Of a stretch of DNA of 64,000 bases, positions 52,131 through 61,558 are shown piece by piece; the first letter of the stretch is position 1, and every line of letters begins with the position of its first letter. The position numbers and the translations under genes are program-made. Source of the DNA: Faeciplasma sp045660445 (lineage in GTDB: Bacteria > Bacillota > Clostridia > Oscillospirales > Ruminococcaceae); NCBI GenBank assembly GCA_045660445.1, contig JAZRDR010000010.1, forward strand, positions 186,001 through 250,000, read 5' to 3'. Below the pieces are notes generated by a model. The model ran no database searches. It had not been told where the DNA came from and saw nothing but the letters and a program-made list of their open reading frames with translations.

Positions 52131-52688
52131 TTAAGCTCTGGACAAATATTCGCCGGTTCTTGTATCAATCTTGACAACTTCGCCTTCATTGATGAACAAA
52201 GGAACCTTGATCTCTGCGCCGGTTTCAACTGTTGCGGGCTTAAGAGCATTGGTTGCAGTGTTGCCAGCAAAGCCGGGATCGGTCTGAGTGATAACGAGTT
52301 CAACGAATGTCGGGGGTTCAACACCGAATACCTTGCCCTTGTAGGAAAGAATAGTGCAAACCATGTTTTCCTTAACGAACTTAAAGTTATCTCCAAGATC
52401 AGAAGAGTTAACGGGAGTTATTTCATAAGTTTCGAGATCCATGAAGTTATAGATATCGCCATCAGCATAAGAATATTCCATTTCTCTTCTTTCAATGAAT
52501 GCTGTGGGGAACTTAGCTGTGGGGTTGTAAGACTTTTCGATTACGGAACCTGTAATGACGTTCTTAGTCTTGGTTCTTACGAAAGCTGCACCTTTACCGG
52601 GCTTAACGTGCTGGAATTCAATTACCTGCAATACGTTGCCGTCTTCTTCAAATGTTACACCGTTTCTGAAATCACCTGCTGTGATCAT
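52131..52688 (-). CDS. efp: elongation factor P
   Basis: Rescues ribosomes stalled at polyproline. 185 residues with three beta-barrel domains. The modifiable lysine is Lys32 in KPGKGAAF, the position used in Bacillus (5-aminopentanolylation) rather than Lys34 of Escherichia coli. GGAGG precedes the ATG. It lies 143 bp from the cell-wall/peptidase gene upstream. Confidence 0.97.
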   Translation of the reverse strand: MITAGDFRNGVTFEEDGNVLQVIEFQHVKPGKGAAFVRTKTKNVITGSVIEKSYNPTAKFPTAFIERREMEYSYADGDIYNFMDLETYEITPVNSSDLGDNFKFVKENMVCTILSYKGKVFGVEPPTFVELVITQTDPGFAGNTATNALKPATVETGAEIKVPLFINEGEVVKIDTRTGEYLSRA

Positions 52689-52838
52689 AGTAGTGTTTCC
52701 TCCTTCTTCTTGAGGGGTTGCGGGTCAAAAAATCCCAACGTTCACCTCAATATGTTTAATTTCAAATCATTGTCGCATAATACGCAACAATAAGTTAAGT
52801 TTATTATAACCTATAAACGCAAATATTGCAAGTACTTA

Positions 52839-53906
52839 TTACAAAGAAATGAGAGATTTCTTTGCCAAAGTCATGTTTTCGCAACCATTGGGCTTGATAA
52901 CAACAAAGTCTTCGATTCTTACGCCGAACTCATCAGGCAAATAAATGCCGGGCTCAACGGTTACGATCATGTTTTCTTCAAAGATATGTGTGCTTGAAGG
53001 TGCGGCATTGGGAGCCTCGTGGATCTCGATTCCAACACCGTGACCTAAGGAGTGACCGAACTTATCGCCATAACCTGCGTTTGTGATTACATCGCGTGCG
53101 ATCTTGTCGATGTCAGAACCCAATACGCCCGCCTTGATAGCAGCAAGAGAATCAAGCTGTGCTTTAAGCACTATTTCATAAATCTCAGCCATCTTATCTG
53201 TGGGAGTGCCGACGCAAACTGTACGAGTCATATCGGAATGATATCCGTCATAAGTTGCTCCATAGTCCATCAAAACAAAGCTGTTAGGCATAACAACAGT
53301 ATCACCAGGAACACCGTGAGGAAGCGAAGTGTTAGCACCTGTGAGAGCGATGGTGTCGAACGACAAAGCCTCTGCTCCGTGAGAGAGCATATAGTAATCA
53401 AGGTGCAAGCCGATCTCACGCTCAGTAACACCGGGACGGATGAAGTTCAAAACATCCTCGAAAGCAGCCTCTGCAATGCGCTGAGCCTTGATCATCTTTT
53501 CTATCTCATCCTGAGTTTTAACGATTCTAAGCTTGCCGATTGCGGCACTTAAATCGCGTGTGGAAATGACCTCTGCGGCTGTGATGCGCTCTTTATACAT
53601 CGAAAGTGCAGTAACGGTCATTGTGTCGGATTCGACAGCGACAGTCTTAGCACCGTGTTTAGTCAAAAGTTCGTTGATCTGATCAAAGAGTTTGCCCTGC
53701 AAGATAACCTCGGCATCCTTAACGGTTTTGGTTGCCTTTTCAATATAGCGGAAATCGATTATAAGATATGCCTTCTCCTTGAAGCAAATAACTGTACCTG
53801 CCGAGGACTTCATACCTGTGAAATAACGGCGGTTAAGGTCATCAGTGATGATTGCAGCGTCGATACCTTCCGGCAAAACGCTAAAGAGTTTTTCAAATTT
53901 AGTCAT
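52839..53906 (-). CDS. Xaa-Pro aminopeptidase/dipeptidase, M24B family
   Basis: A 355-residue dimetal peptidase that removes residues next to proline. Metal ligands are two Asp in MDYGATYDGYHSDMTRT, His in GHSLGHGVGI, and Glu in VEPGIY and IED. The N-terminal creatinase-like domain is about 1-125. The ATG at 53906 is used because AAAGGA lies about 8 nt upstream. The upstream ATG at 53915 is too close to it. Overlaps the nfo gene end region. Its gene pairs with efp (proline handling) as in many Firmicutes. Confidence 0.94.
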   Translation of the reverse strand: MTKFEKLFSVLPEGIDAAIITDDLNRRYFTGMKSSAGTVICFKEKAYLIIDFRYIEKATKTVKDAEVILQGKLFDQINELLTKHGAKTVAVESDTMTVTALSMYKERITAAEVISTRDLSAAIGKLRIVKTQDEIEKMIKAQRIAEAAFEDVLNFIRPGVTEREIGLHLDYYMLSHGAEALSFDTIALTGANTSLPHGVPGDTVVMPNSFVLMDYGATYDGYHSDMTRTVCVGTPTDKMAEIYEIVLKAQLDSLAAIKAGVLGSDIDKIARDVITNAGYGDKFGHSLGHGVGIEIHEAPNAAPSSTHIFEENMIVTVEPGIYLPDEFGVRIEDFVVIKPNGCENMTLAKKSLISL

Positions 53907-53907
53907 G

Positions 53908-54768
53908 TTAAACATCCTTTCTGTATTTTAAATAGCTTTGTTTCATAGCAAGCGAATCAAACGATTGTGTTCCTGCGCTCTCGCATATAAAGGTTGGCGA
54001 GAGGTTCTTTTTAGCAATTAACTCCATTAAAGGCTCGTAATCAGGTCCGAAAATAACGTCTTCAAAAGTAAGATGTCTTAATTCCCCGCCCTTTTGAGTA
54101 TACTCGATTTTCGAGAAATGGGAATGGAATCCTTTAAGTCTGTCGCTTCCCAAACGGTTTTCAATAGAGTTGAGTATATGCTCGAAAGCATCCTTGGAAT
54201 TAACCTCGCCCAAGGTTCTTGCATTAAGGTGGCCGAAGTCAATGCAAGGGATAAAGGTGTCATCAAGCTCGCAAAGTGACAAAACCTCGTCAAGATTACC
54301 GAGCTGATTTATCTTCCCCATTGTTTCGGGGCAAAAGTGAATGTCGGCAAAGCCTTGGGATATAGCAGCCTCACGCGCCCTTTTAAGGGTATCTTTGGCG
54401 AGTTCTAATGCTTCCTCACGGGTGAGCTTGGCACACGAGCCTGAATGAATCACGATGCGCTTGGCTCCCATTTTTGTGGCAGCGCCGGCTGATTGCAAAA
54501 TGTAATCAATGCTTTTATCGCGCTTTTCTTTTTCAATTCCCGACAAAGAAATAAAATACGGAGCGTGAAGTGAAAGAGTTATGCCGTTTTCCTCGGCTCT
54601 GGCTTTTAAAGCGGCACCCAAAGAGTCTGAAACGCGTACGCCTTGACCGCACTGATATTCAAAGGCATCAAGCCCCATATCTTTAAGATATTTTGGCATA
54701 TCGAGAGAGGATTTATATTTTTTAAGGAAGTCCTCGGAGCTTCCGGCGGGGCCGAAAATTGCGCTCAT
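53908..54768 (-). CDS. nfo: endonuclease IV-like AP endonuclease
   Basis: TIM-barrel DNA-repair protein (286 residues). Metal ligands are seen as LHAPYF (His), HSGSC (His), FCPETMG (Glu), CIDFGHLNA (Asp/His), FHSHFS (His/His) and CESAG (Glu). It cuts 5' to abasic sites. At 286 residues it is the normal length. It touches the M24 peptidase start and the yqeG end, so the three are probably one transcript. Confidence 0.92.
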   Translation of the reverse strand: MSAIFGPAGSSEDFLKKYKSSLDMPKYLKDMGLDAFEYQCGQGVRVSDSLGAALKARAEENGITLSLHAPYFISLSGIEKEKRDKSIDYILQSAGAATKMGAKRIVIHSGSCAKLTREEALELAKDTLKRAREAAISQGFADIHFCPETMGKINQLGNLDEVLSLCELDDTFIPCIDFGHLNARTLGEVNSKDAFEHILNSIENRLGSDRLKGFHSHFSKIEYTQKGGELRHLTFEDVIFGPDYEPLMELIAKKNLSPTFICESAGTQSFDSLAMKQSYLKYRKDV

Positions 54769-55259
54769 TAGTTTCGCTCCTTTCTTTTAGGAAGTAAAGG
54801 CTTTTCAAGAGTTCTTTTAACTCTGAACCAAAAGCCTGTTTCATATTCGATGGGATATGTAAAGATAGATCTGATTCCTGTGAGCTTACATCCCCAAACA
54901 TCAGTAAATATTTGATCGCCTACTGCGGCGATTTCTTTTTTATCAAACCCCAAGCGATTGCAAGCTTCGTTATAGCCTTTACTTAAAGGCTTTTTCCCAT
55001 CAGGCACGAAGGGCAAGCCCAAAGCATCGGCAAAAGGCTTAACACGTTCATAATGATTGTTTGATACGATCATCATAGGAAGGCCGTGAGACTTCATCCC
55101 ATCAAGCCACGCCTTGATATAGGGTTTTGGGATGGGGTTATTATGAGTTGTGAGTGTATTATCTAAATCAAGAATAAGAGCTTTGATCCCCTCTTTTTCA
55201 AGGAACTCAGGACTTATATCTGCGATTGAATTAAAAACATAATTTGGTTTGTGAAGCAA
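54768..55259 (-). CDS. yqeG: YqeG-family HAD-IIIA phosphatase
   Basis: A 163-residue HAD phosphatase. The catalytic DLDNTLTTHN (DxDxT) near residue 31-40, SNNHYERV, and the DQIFTDVWGCK motif place it in YqeG/GEP4, which dephosphorylate phosphatidylglycerophosphate in some hosts. Substrate here is inferred from the family. It shares its last base with the nfo start. Confidence 0.88.
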   Translation of the reverse strand: MLHKPNYVFNSIADISPEFLEKEGIKALILDLDNTLTTHNNPIPKPYIKAWLDGMKSHGLPMMIVSNNHYERVKPFADALGLPFVPDGKKPLSKGYNEACNRLGFDKKEIAAVGDQIFTDVWGCKLTGIRSIFTYPIEYETGFWFRVKRTLEKPLLPKRKERN

Positions 55260-55283
55260 AATCTAACCTCCGAAAAATAAAAC

Positions 55284-55314
55284 AAAAGCGAACAGATACA
55301 CTCCGCTCGCTTTT
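55284..55314 (-). terminator. terminator of rpsU
   Basis: Stem AAAAGCGA / TCGCTTTT with a 15-nt loop, then TGTTTTATTTTTC on the minus strand, 24 bp past the rpsU stop. Confidence 0.8.
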
Positions 55315-55337
55315 ACTTCATATTTTGCACTATTAAA

Positions 55338-55511
55338 TTAGTACTTACGCTTACGAGCAGCTTCAGACTTCTTCTTACGCTTTACCGAAGGCTTTTCGTA
55401 GTGTTCTCTCTTGCGTACTTCAGCGATAACGCCGTCTCTAGCGCAAGATCTCTTGAAGCGCTTGAGCGCTGTATCCAAAGATTCGTTTTTACCAACACGA
55501 ACTTCTGCCAT
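55338..55511 (-). CDS. rpsU: 30S ribosomal protein S21
   Basis: A 57-residue basic protein: MAEVRVGKNESLDTALKRFK, then KREHYEKPSVKRKKKSEAARKRKY. It is too short for many ORF lists. S21 helps mRNA selection in 30S initiation. GGGAGG lies upstream. Own terminator on the 3' side. Confidence 0.97.
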   Translation of the reverse strand: MAEVRVGKNESLDTALKRFKRSCARDGVIAEVRKREHYEKPSVKRKKKSEAARKRKY

Positions 55512-55648
55512 TTTCTATTCCCTCCCTTTGCCGTCCTATAGCAGAGGTATTATTTACATTTAGAGATAATGTAACTTAGTGTATTATAACTCAAACAAGA
55601 TAATAAGTCAATAGCCTTTTTGAAAATAATATGCACAATTTATATCGT

Positions 55649-58054
55649 TTATTTTGCAACAATATTTACAAGTTTGCCCTTGACATAAATCTCCTTGACG
55701 ATAGTCTTGCCCGCGATTTCTTGAGCGATCTTTTCATTAGACTTAACGATTTCAAGAACTTCAGCCTGTTCAGCATCGGCAGCGATCATAACTCTGTCCT
55801 TAAGCTTACCGTTGATCTGAACTGCGATCTCGATCTCATCGTCCTTGCAAAGTGCTTCATCATATGCAGTCCACTTAACGTCGTGGATGTATCCGCCAAA
55901 GCCAAGAGATTCATACATCTCCTCTGTGATGTGAGGAGCGAAGGGATAAAGCATGACAAGGAAATCCTTAAGCTCGGCACGGTTGATGGAACCTGCAGCT
56001 GTGAAGTCGTTAAGGATGGTCATCATTGCAGCGATAGCGGTGTTAAACTTCATGTTGTCGATATCGCTTGTAACCTTCTTGATCATCTTGTGCATCTTGG
56101 AGGTGAATTCGGGACGATAGCTGTCGCCATCAACCAAGTTGTCCTGCAACGCCCAAACACGATCGAGGAATCTCTTACAGCCCTTAACGCTTGAATCGCT
56201 CCAAGGAGCAGCCTTTTCATAGTCGCCCATAAAGAGAGTGTATACACGCAAAACGTCAGCACCGTAAAGGTCGATAACATCCAACGGGTCAACAACGTTT
56301 CCCTTTGATTTACTCATCTTTTCGCCGTCGGGGCCAAGGATAAGACCCTGAGCAGTTCTCTTCATATAAGGCTCGGCAGTATTAACAGCACCGATATCAT
56401 ATAAGAACTTATGCCAGAAACGAGAATAGATCATATGGCGGGTAACGTGTTCCATACCGCCGTTATACCAATCAACAGGCATCCAATATTCCAAAGCTTC
56501 CTTTGAAGCTAAAGCTTCAGCGTTCTTAGGATCGCAATATCTTAAGTAATACCACGAAGAACCTGCCCACTGAGGCATAGTGTCGGTCTCACGCTTGGCA
56601 GGCTTGCCACACTTGGGGCAAGTGCAGTTAACGAAGGAGTCGATCTTTGCAAGAGGGCTTTCGCCATCAGAACCAGGTTCGAAGCTGTCTACCTTGGGCA
56701 AGCGAAGAGGGAGCTCTTCATAAGGAACAGCAACCATTCCGCAATGCTCGCAATGAACGATCGGGATAGGCTCGCCCCAATATCTCTGACGGTTGAACGC
56801 CCAGTCCTTCATCTTATACTGAACGCCCTTTTCTCCGATTCCCTGCTCTTCAAGATATTCAAGGATCTTGGCGATAGAGTCCTTCTTGTTATCAATTCCG
56901 TTAAGAACGCCGGAGTTGACCATTTCACCGTCACCGGTGTAAGCCTCAACAGAAATATCTCCGCCCTTGATGACTTCGATGATATCAATTCCAAATTTCT
57001 TAGCAAACTCATAGTCGCGCTGATCGTGAGCGGGAACTGCCATGATAGCGCCGGTGCCATAACCCATCATTACATAGTCGGAAATATAGATCGGGATCTC
57101 TTTACCGTTGATAGGATTAATAGCAGAAATGCCGTCAAGCTTAACGCCTGTCTTTTCCTTAACGAGCTGAGTTCTTTCAAACTCGGTCTTCTTGGCACAT
57201 TCAGTACGGTATGCCAAAACCTCGTCCATATTCTTCAAAGCATTGGAATTAGCATCGATAACGGGATGCTCGGGTGCGATTACCATGAAGGTTACGCCAT
57301 AAAGAGTGTCAGGACGGGTGGTGTATATTCTAAGTTTTTCATCAACACCCTTAAGTGTGAAGTTAACAAACGCACCTGTAGACTTGCCGATCCAATTTTC
57401 CTGCTGAAGCTTGATGTTGGGCAAATAGTCAACCTCTTCAAGTCCCTGCAAGAGCTGTTCGCAATACTCGGTGATTCTTAAATACCAAACGTCCTTGGAC
57501 ATCTGAACGATATCACTGTGGCAAATATCGCACTTGCCACCCTGAGAATCTTCGTTAGATAAAACTACCTTACAGCTGGGGCAATAGTTTACCAAGGTCT
57601 TATCTCTGAAAGCAAGACCGTTTTCAAACATCTTAAGGAAGATCCACTGAGTCCACTTATAGTAGTCTTCATCGGTGGTATCAACAGTTCTTGACCAATC
57701 AAAAGCAAAGCCAACGCGCTTGAGCTGATCGGAGAAGTGAGCAATGTTGTTATCAGTAGATACTCTGGGGTGGATACCTGTTTTGATAGCATAGTTTTCT
57801 GCAGGAAGACCGAAAGCGTCAAATCCGATCGGGAATAAAACGTTATAGCCTTCAAGGCGCTTCTTTCTGCCAATGGTTTCAAGACCGGAATAAGCCTTGA
57901 TATGACCAACGTGCATGCCTGCGCCCGAAGGATAAGGAAACTCTACCAAGCCATAGAACTTGGGCTTGGAGTGATCGATATCAACTTCAAAAGTCTTGTT
58001 ATCCTCCCAATACTTTTGCCATTTGTTTTCTATTTCGCTGTAATTGTATTTCAT
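55649..58054 (-). CDS. leuS: leucyl-tRNA synthetase
   Basis: Class Ia synthetase of 801 residues. HIGH is HVGH (48-51) and KMSKS is intact near residue 578. The CP1 editing domain lies between about 215 and 420 with the T-rich editing motif TTRPDTLYGVTF. CPSC and CPKC zinc pairs are visible. No T-box leader lies in the 48 bp before rsfS. The gene order leuS-rsfS-LCP-yqeK-nadD is common in Clostridia. Confidence 0.97.
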   Translation of the reverse strand: MKYNYSEIENKWQKYWEDNKTFEVDIDHSKPKFYGLVEFPYPSGAGMHVGHIKAYSGLETIGRKKRLEGYNVLFPIGFDAFGLPAENYAIKTGIHPRVSTDNNIAHFSDQLKRVGFAFDWSRTVDTTDEDYYKWTQWIFLKMFENGLAFRDKTLVNYCPSCKVVLSNEDSQGGKCDICHSDIVQMSKDVWYLRITEYCEQLLQGLEEVDYLPNIKLQQENWIGKSTGAFVNFTLKGVDEKLRIYTTRPDTLYGVTFMVIAPEHPVIDANSNALKNMDEVLAYRTECAKKTEFERTQLVKEKTGVKLDGISAINPINGKEIPIYISDYVMMGYGTGAIMAVPAHDQRDYEFAKKFGIDIIEVIKGGDISVEAYTGDGEMVNSGVLNGIDNKKDSIAKILEYLEEQGIGEKGVQYKMKDWAFNRQRYWGEPIPIVHCEHCGMVAVPYEELPLRLPKVDSFEPGSDGESPLAKIDSFVNCTCPKCGKPAKRETDTMPQWAGSSWYYLRYCDPKNAEALASKEALEYWMPVDWYNGGMEHVTRHMIYSRFWHKFLYDIGAVNTAEPYMKRTAQGLILGPDGEKMSKSKGNVVDPLDVIDLYGADVLRVYTLFMGDYEKAAPWSDSSVKGCKRFLDRVWALQDNLVDGDSYRPEFTSKMHKMIKKVTSDIDNMKFNTAIAAMMTILNDFTAAGSINRAELKDFLVMLYPFAPHITEEMYESLGFGGYIHDVKWTAYDEALCKDDEIEIAVQINGKLKDRVMIAADAEQAEVLEIVKSNEKIAQEIAGKTIVKEIYVKGKLVNIVAK

Positions 58055-58102
58055 TAATGTCAGCCTCTTTTCATATATAAAAGCAAATAATAGATAATTT
58101 TA

Positions 58103-58453
58103 TCACAGTAAAGAGTTAATGTCAACTGCTTCGCCGTCGCTCCAAAGCTTCTCAAGCGAATACTGATCGCGTGCATCTTTATAGAACACGTGAACGATAA
58201 TATCGTGATAGTCCATAGCGATCCAGCTTGCACCGTCAACACCCTCGACATGGTCAGGATTTTCGCCTTTTTCACCAAGCTTAAAATCGACTTCGTCAAC
58301 CAAACCTCTTGTATGGGTGGTGGAAGTGCCGTTGGCGATTACAAAATAGTCGGCAATAATGGTCAAGTCCCCTACTTTTATAACTTTGATATCCTGTGCT
58401 TTTTTGGAATCAAGAGCTTTAACGATTTCGGACAATTTTTCCATTTGTGTCAT
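58103..58453 (-). CDS. rsfS: ribosomal silencing factor RsfS
   Basis: A 116-residue protein with the DUF143 fold: ALDSKKAQDIKVIKVG, DYFVIANGTSTTHTRGLVDEV and the HDIIVHVF block. It binds L14 and blocks subunit joining when nutrients are short. It lies next to leuS and the LCP-like gene. Confidence 0.94.
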   Translation of the reverse strand: MTQMEKLSEIVKALDSKKAQDIKVIKVGDLTIIADYFVIANGTSTTHTRGLVDEVDFKLGEKGENPDHVEGVDGASWIAMDYHDIIVHVFYKDARDQYSLEKLWSDGEAVDINSLL

Positions 58454-58475
58454 TGTGTTTTCAACCTCGCTTTTG

Positions 58476-59435
58476 TCAGTTTATATATTCATTTATCTGC
58501 TTTGGAATCGAGCTGTACCAATCACCTGAATTTGAAAGCTCAGGAATCGATAGCGAGCTGATTGCGTTGCCGTGAACGCGGAAGCTGCCATTTAAAAGCT
58601 TGACAGCAGCATCGCTGTGGATGCTGTATACCGTGACACCGTTATACTCGCATAACTCACCCGGAAGCAGATGGATATTCATTTTTCTTAGTTTCAGTTT
58701 GCTGCTTATATTGGCAAAGTCGATCATATCAGATATGGTCATGTCAGTTTTCGCAGAGTTTAACATTAGCCCCATAATAGCTGATATGGCATCTATTGTG
58801 CCGATATCATCGGTTTTGCCCAAAAGCGAGCTAATAAGTGCGTGATAGATATATACGTTATCGGCGCTGTTATAGGCGGATTCATCAAGAAGTATCGCAA
58901 CTGCTGAATCGCTGCTAAAGCTGATATTGCCATTTTTTACTGCTGTGTCCCCTATTCTTAACGTTTTATCAACTCTTGCAGTTGTTCCACCAAGAAGGTC
59001 AACTGCAGTTGCGAAGGAATCAGCACTTAAAATCAGCTCGTGATCGATCTTTAATTCAAACGATTTTGACACGATCTGTTTATAAACCGCGGTTTCATAA
59101 GCATTTTGCAAAGTGCCCGAAAAACCATCAGCAACAGTATAAAGAGATGGTGGGATATCAAGAATATCAAGGCTCAGCTTGTCCTCGTCGAGCGTTACCA
59201 AAGAAATGCGAGCCGGCACACCCTCGTGAGTAACAGTAATTAGGATGTTGGTTTTGTTGGAAACTGTATCGAAGCTGTAACCCTGTGCGGCATATCGGAT
59301 ATAATCGGGTTCTGTATATCTGTTTTCTGCGCGGGTTCGGGCAGTTAAGCCGACAACGCTTAGAAAAATAAAGGTTAACGCACCCGAAATTGCACACGCT
59401 GATATCAAAACAATGATAAATCGCTTTTTGGACAT
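58476..59435 (-). CDS. LytR-CpsA-Psr-like membrane protein, divergent
   Basis: A 319-residue protein with one N-terminal membrane helix (about 6-28) and an extracytoplasmic domain resembling LCP proteins: NILITVTHEG, ARISLVTLDEDKLSLDILDIPPSLYTV, and SFATAVDLLGGTTARV. The usual catalytic Asp and Arg residues (R-x-D-T region) cannot be seen clearly, so it may be catalytically weak. LCP proteins attach wall polymers to peptidoglycan. It sits in the rsfS-yqeK-nadD cluster, a common location for one LCP gene in Clostridia. Confidence 0.75.
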   Translation of the reverse strand: MSKKRFIIVLISACAISGALTFIFLSVVGLTARTRAENRYTEPDYIRYAAQGYSFDTVSNKTNILITVTHEGVPARISLVTLDEDKLSLDILDIPPSLYTVADGFSGTLQNAYETAVYKQIVSKSFELKIDHELILSADSFATAVDLLGGTTARVDKTLRIGDTAVKNGNISFSSDSAVAILLDESAYNSADNVYIYHALISSLLGKTDDIGTIDAISAIMGLMLNSAKTDMTISDMIDFANISSKLKLRKMNIHLLPGELCEYNGVTVYSIHSDAAVKLLNGSFRVHGNAISSLSIPELSNSGDWYSSIPKQINEYIN

Positions 59436-59469
59436 TTCAATACCAAAAGGGCGATGTATCCTTTATCTC

Positions 59470-60063
59470 CTATTTTTTGTCGCTTAAGCGTTTAAGCTCG
59501 ATAAGTGTGTATTCGTTATACGCATCTAATGTCGAGTTCGGAATCGTTCTCATATGCTCAACAGAATAGTTGACAGAAAACTTCATTGCTTCATACATAC
59601 CTCGGTCGATATCCTCGTAAGTGCAGGCACGAATGTAATCAACGTCTTCATATACACGATCAAAAGATATAAGATCAGTCATATAGAGAATCTTCTCGAT
59701 AAGGTTCATTCCGCCCTTTGCAACGGTGTGATATCTGATCGAAGAAAGTATCTGAGGATCGGTGATCCCGAATTCTTCTTTTATAAAGACAGATGCCGCA
59801 ATTCCGTGATAGGTTTTTGGAGCGTTCATTTCTGTATCCGAAATCTCGAACTCGCTTTTCTCCATCAGCTTAAGCTGATCTGACGTGGGAATCTCCTTGC
59901 AAATATCGTGCAAAAGGCCTGCGATAAAGCACTTTTCCTCGTCGGCACCAAAGTGGCGGGCAAGCTTTAAAGCCTCATCAGCGACATATAAAGAATGCTC
60001 ATATCGTTTTTTTGAAAGATTAGCTTCAAGATATGCTCTGTAATTTTCGAATTTGTTAAGCAT
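59470..60063 (-). CDS. yqeK: YqeK-family HD protein (diadenosine tetraphosphatase)
   Basis: A 197-residue HD hydrolase. H in YEHSLYVADEA, HD in AGLLHDICKE, then RYHTVAKGGM and DLISFDRVYEDVDYI. Family members cleave Ap4A. The start at 60063 is chosen because the nadD stop lies at 60056 and the homologous N-terminus begins there; the longer frame to 60132 overlaps nadD fully. Confidence 0.93.
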   Translation of the reverse strand: MLNKFENYRAYLEANLSKKRYEHSLYVADEALKLARHFGADEEKCFIAGLLHDICKEIPTSDQLKLMEKSEFEISDTEMNAPKTYHGIAASVFIKEEFGITDPQILSSIRYHTVAKGGMNLIEKILYMTDLISFDRVYEDVDYIRACTYEDIDRGMYEAMKFSVNYSVEHMRTIPNSTLDAYNEYTLIELKRLSDKK

Positions 60064-60658
60064 TTTTATAAAGCCCTCTTTCAATGATGTATTCTTTAAC
60101 AGAGTTTGGGATAAGTGATGAAACGTCGCCACCGTTAGCGATAAGATTGCGAACCTGAGTTGACGAAACCTCGACCGCAGCGCATTCTATATGAATACAT
60201 CTGCCGCCTGCTGAAATAACACGGGATGCAGATTCTATATCTTTAAGCTTTTCTTCTTCGCTTCGTGAAATGCAAACAAGCGTTGCAAGCTCCATAATGC
60301 GTTCTGGGCGATACCAATTTAAAAAACTTGAAAGCATATCACTGCCCATTATGAAGTATAGCTCATCGTTGGGATAAAACTCTTTTAAATGCTCGAGTGT
60401 TAAAACGGTATAGCTCTTCCCCTCTTTTTTCATTTCATAATCGCTGACTTCAGAATTTTGTTTGTCAGCAACGGCAAGCTTAAGCATCACCAAGCGGTCA
60501 TCGTCACTTACAAGCTTTTGAGCTTGCTTGTGAGGCGGGATTCCCGTGGGCATTATTATAAGCTTATCAGGACAAAGCTGGGCGAGTACCGCATCAACGA
60601 TATTAAGGTGGCCGTTATGAACGGGGTTAAAGGTTCCACCGAAAATTGCTATCTTCAT
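60056..60658 (-). CDS. nadD: nicotinate-nucleotide adenylyltransferase
   Basis: Makes nicotinate adenine dinucleotide from NaMN and ATP. 200 residues. The nucleotidyltransferase motif FGGTFNPVHNGHL (5-17) and the C-terminal SSTQVRNLI motif are present. It overlaps yqeK by 8 bp and touches yhbY. Confidence 0.97.
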   Translation of the reverse strand: MKIAIFGGTFNPVHNGHLNIVDAVLAQLCPDKLIIMPTGIPPHKQAQKLVSDDDRLVMLKLAVADKQNSEVSDYEMKKEGKSYTVLTLEHLKEFYPNDELYFIMGSDMLSSFLNWYRPERIMELATLVCISRSEEEKLKDIESASRVISAGGRCIHIECAAVEVSSTQVRNLIANGGDVSSLIPNSVKEYIIERGLYKNA

Positions 60659-60948
60659 TACTTAAGATTGATAACGGGCTTTTCGGGATTGGGCTTATAA
60701 AGCACAGCCTTCGAGCCGATGGTGATAACCACGTCTGCACCGATCTTTGCAGCAATCTCCTCTGCAGCCTCGCGAGAGGTGTACATCGAGTTTTCAAGAA
60801 CCTTGATCTTTATAAGCTCGTGAACTCTTAAATAGTCATCGATCTGTGCTACCTGTGCATCGTTAACGCCGCCCTTGCCAATCTGGAAGGTAGGGTCGAT
60901 ATTAGCTGCAAGGCCTTTTAAATATGCTCTTTGCTTTGAATTAAGCAT
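60658..60948 (-). CDS. yhbY: YhbY-family (CRM-domain) RNA-binding protein
   Basis: A 96-residue ribosome-associated RNA-binding protein: LKGLAANIDPTFQIGKGG, EVIKIKVLEN-type LIKIKVLEN and a C-terminal GSKAVLYKPN. It helps 50S assembly. Its stop shares a base with the nadD start. Confidence 0.92.
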   Translation of the reverse strand: MLNSKQRAYLKGLAANIDPTFQIGKGGVNDAQVAQIDDYLRVHELIKIKVLENSMYTSREAAEEIAAKIGADVVITIGSKAVLYKPNPEKPVINLK

Positions 60949-60974
60949 GTTTATTATTCTCCGTTCTTTTATAA

Positions 60975-61556
60975 TTATTTCTTTTCTAAAAATTCTTTAA
61001 GCATCATTAATGCTTTGCCACGGTGGCTGATTTTGTTCTTTTCTTCGGGATCAAGCTGTGCCGTGGACTTATCTCCAACCATAAAAATTGGATCATATCC
61101 AAAACCGTGTTCACCAATTCGCTCATATCCGATCCTACCCTCGATAGTTCCCTTAAACTGAGAAAGCTCGCCGTTTTCATCAATATATGAGATTACGGCA
61201 ACAAATCGTGCTGTACGCTTTTCATCAGGAACTCCTGCAAGCTTATCAAGAACCAAATAGCATCTGCCGATGTCATCAACGTCTTCTCCGCCGTAGCGTG
61301 CCGAATATACACCGGGTTCGCCGCCAAGATAATCAACCTCGAGTCCTGAATCATCAGATATAACGGGACAATGAGCTATATCATAAACAGCTCTTGCCTT
61401 GATTGCGGAATTCTCAAAAAATGTGTCGCCTGTTTCTTCAGCTTCGATGTTGATGCCTTCCTCGCGTTGAGAGCGGATTTCGTATCCCAAAGGCTCTAAT
61501 ATCTCTTTGAATTCACGAAGCTTGTCTTTATTGTTTGATGCAAGTATAAGTTTCAT
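60975..61556 (-). CDS. rdgB: XTP/dITP pyrophosphatase (non-canonical purine NTPase)
   Basis: Hydrolyses inosine and xanthosine triphosphates to guard DNA. 193 residues. ILASNNKDKLREFKEIL (NTP-binding), SDDSGLEVDYLGGEPGVYSARY, and GFGYDPIF are conserved Ham1/RdgB motifs. Same operon as yhbY and ftsY. Confidence 0.96.
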   Translation of the reverse strand: MKLILASNNKDKLREFKEILEPLGYEIRSQREEGINIEAEETGDTFFENSAIKARAVYDIAHCPVISDDSGLEVDYLGGEPGVYSARYGGEDVDDIGRCYLVLDKLAGVPDEKRTARFVAVISYIDENGELSQFKGTIEGRIGYERIGEHGFGYDPIFMVGDKSTAQLDPEEKNKISHRGKALMMLKEFLEKK

Positions 61557-61558
61557 AT

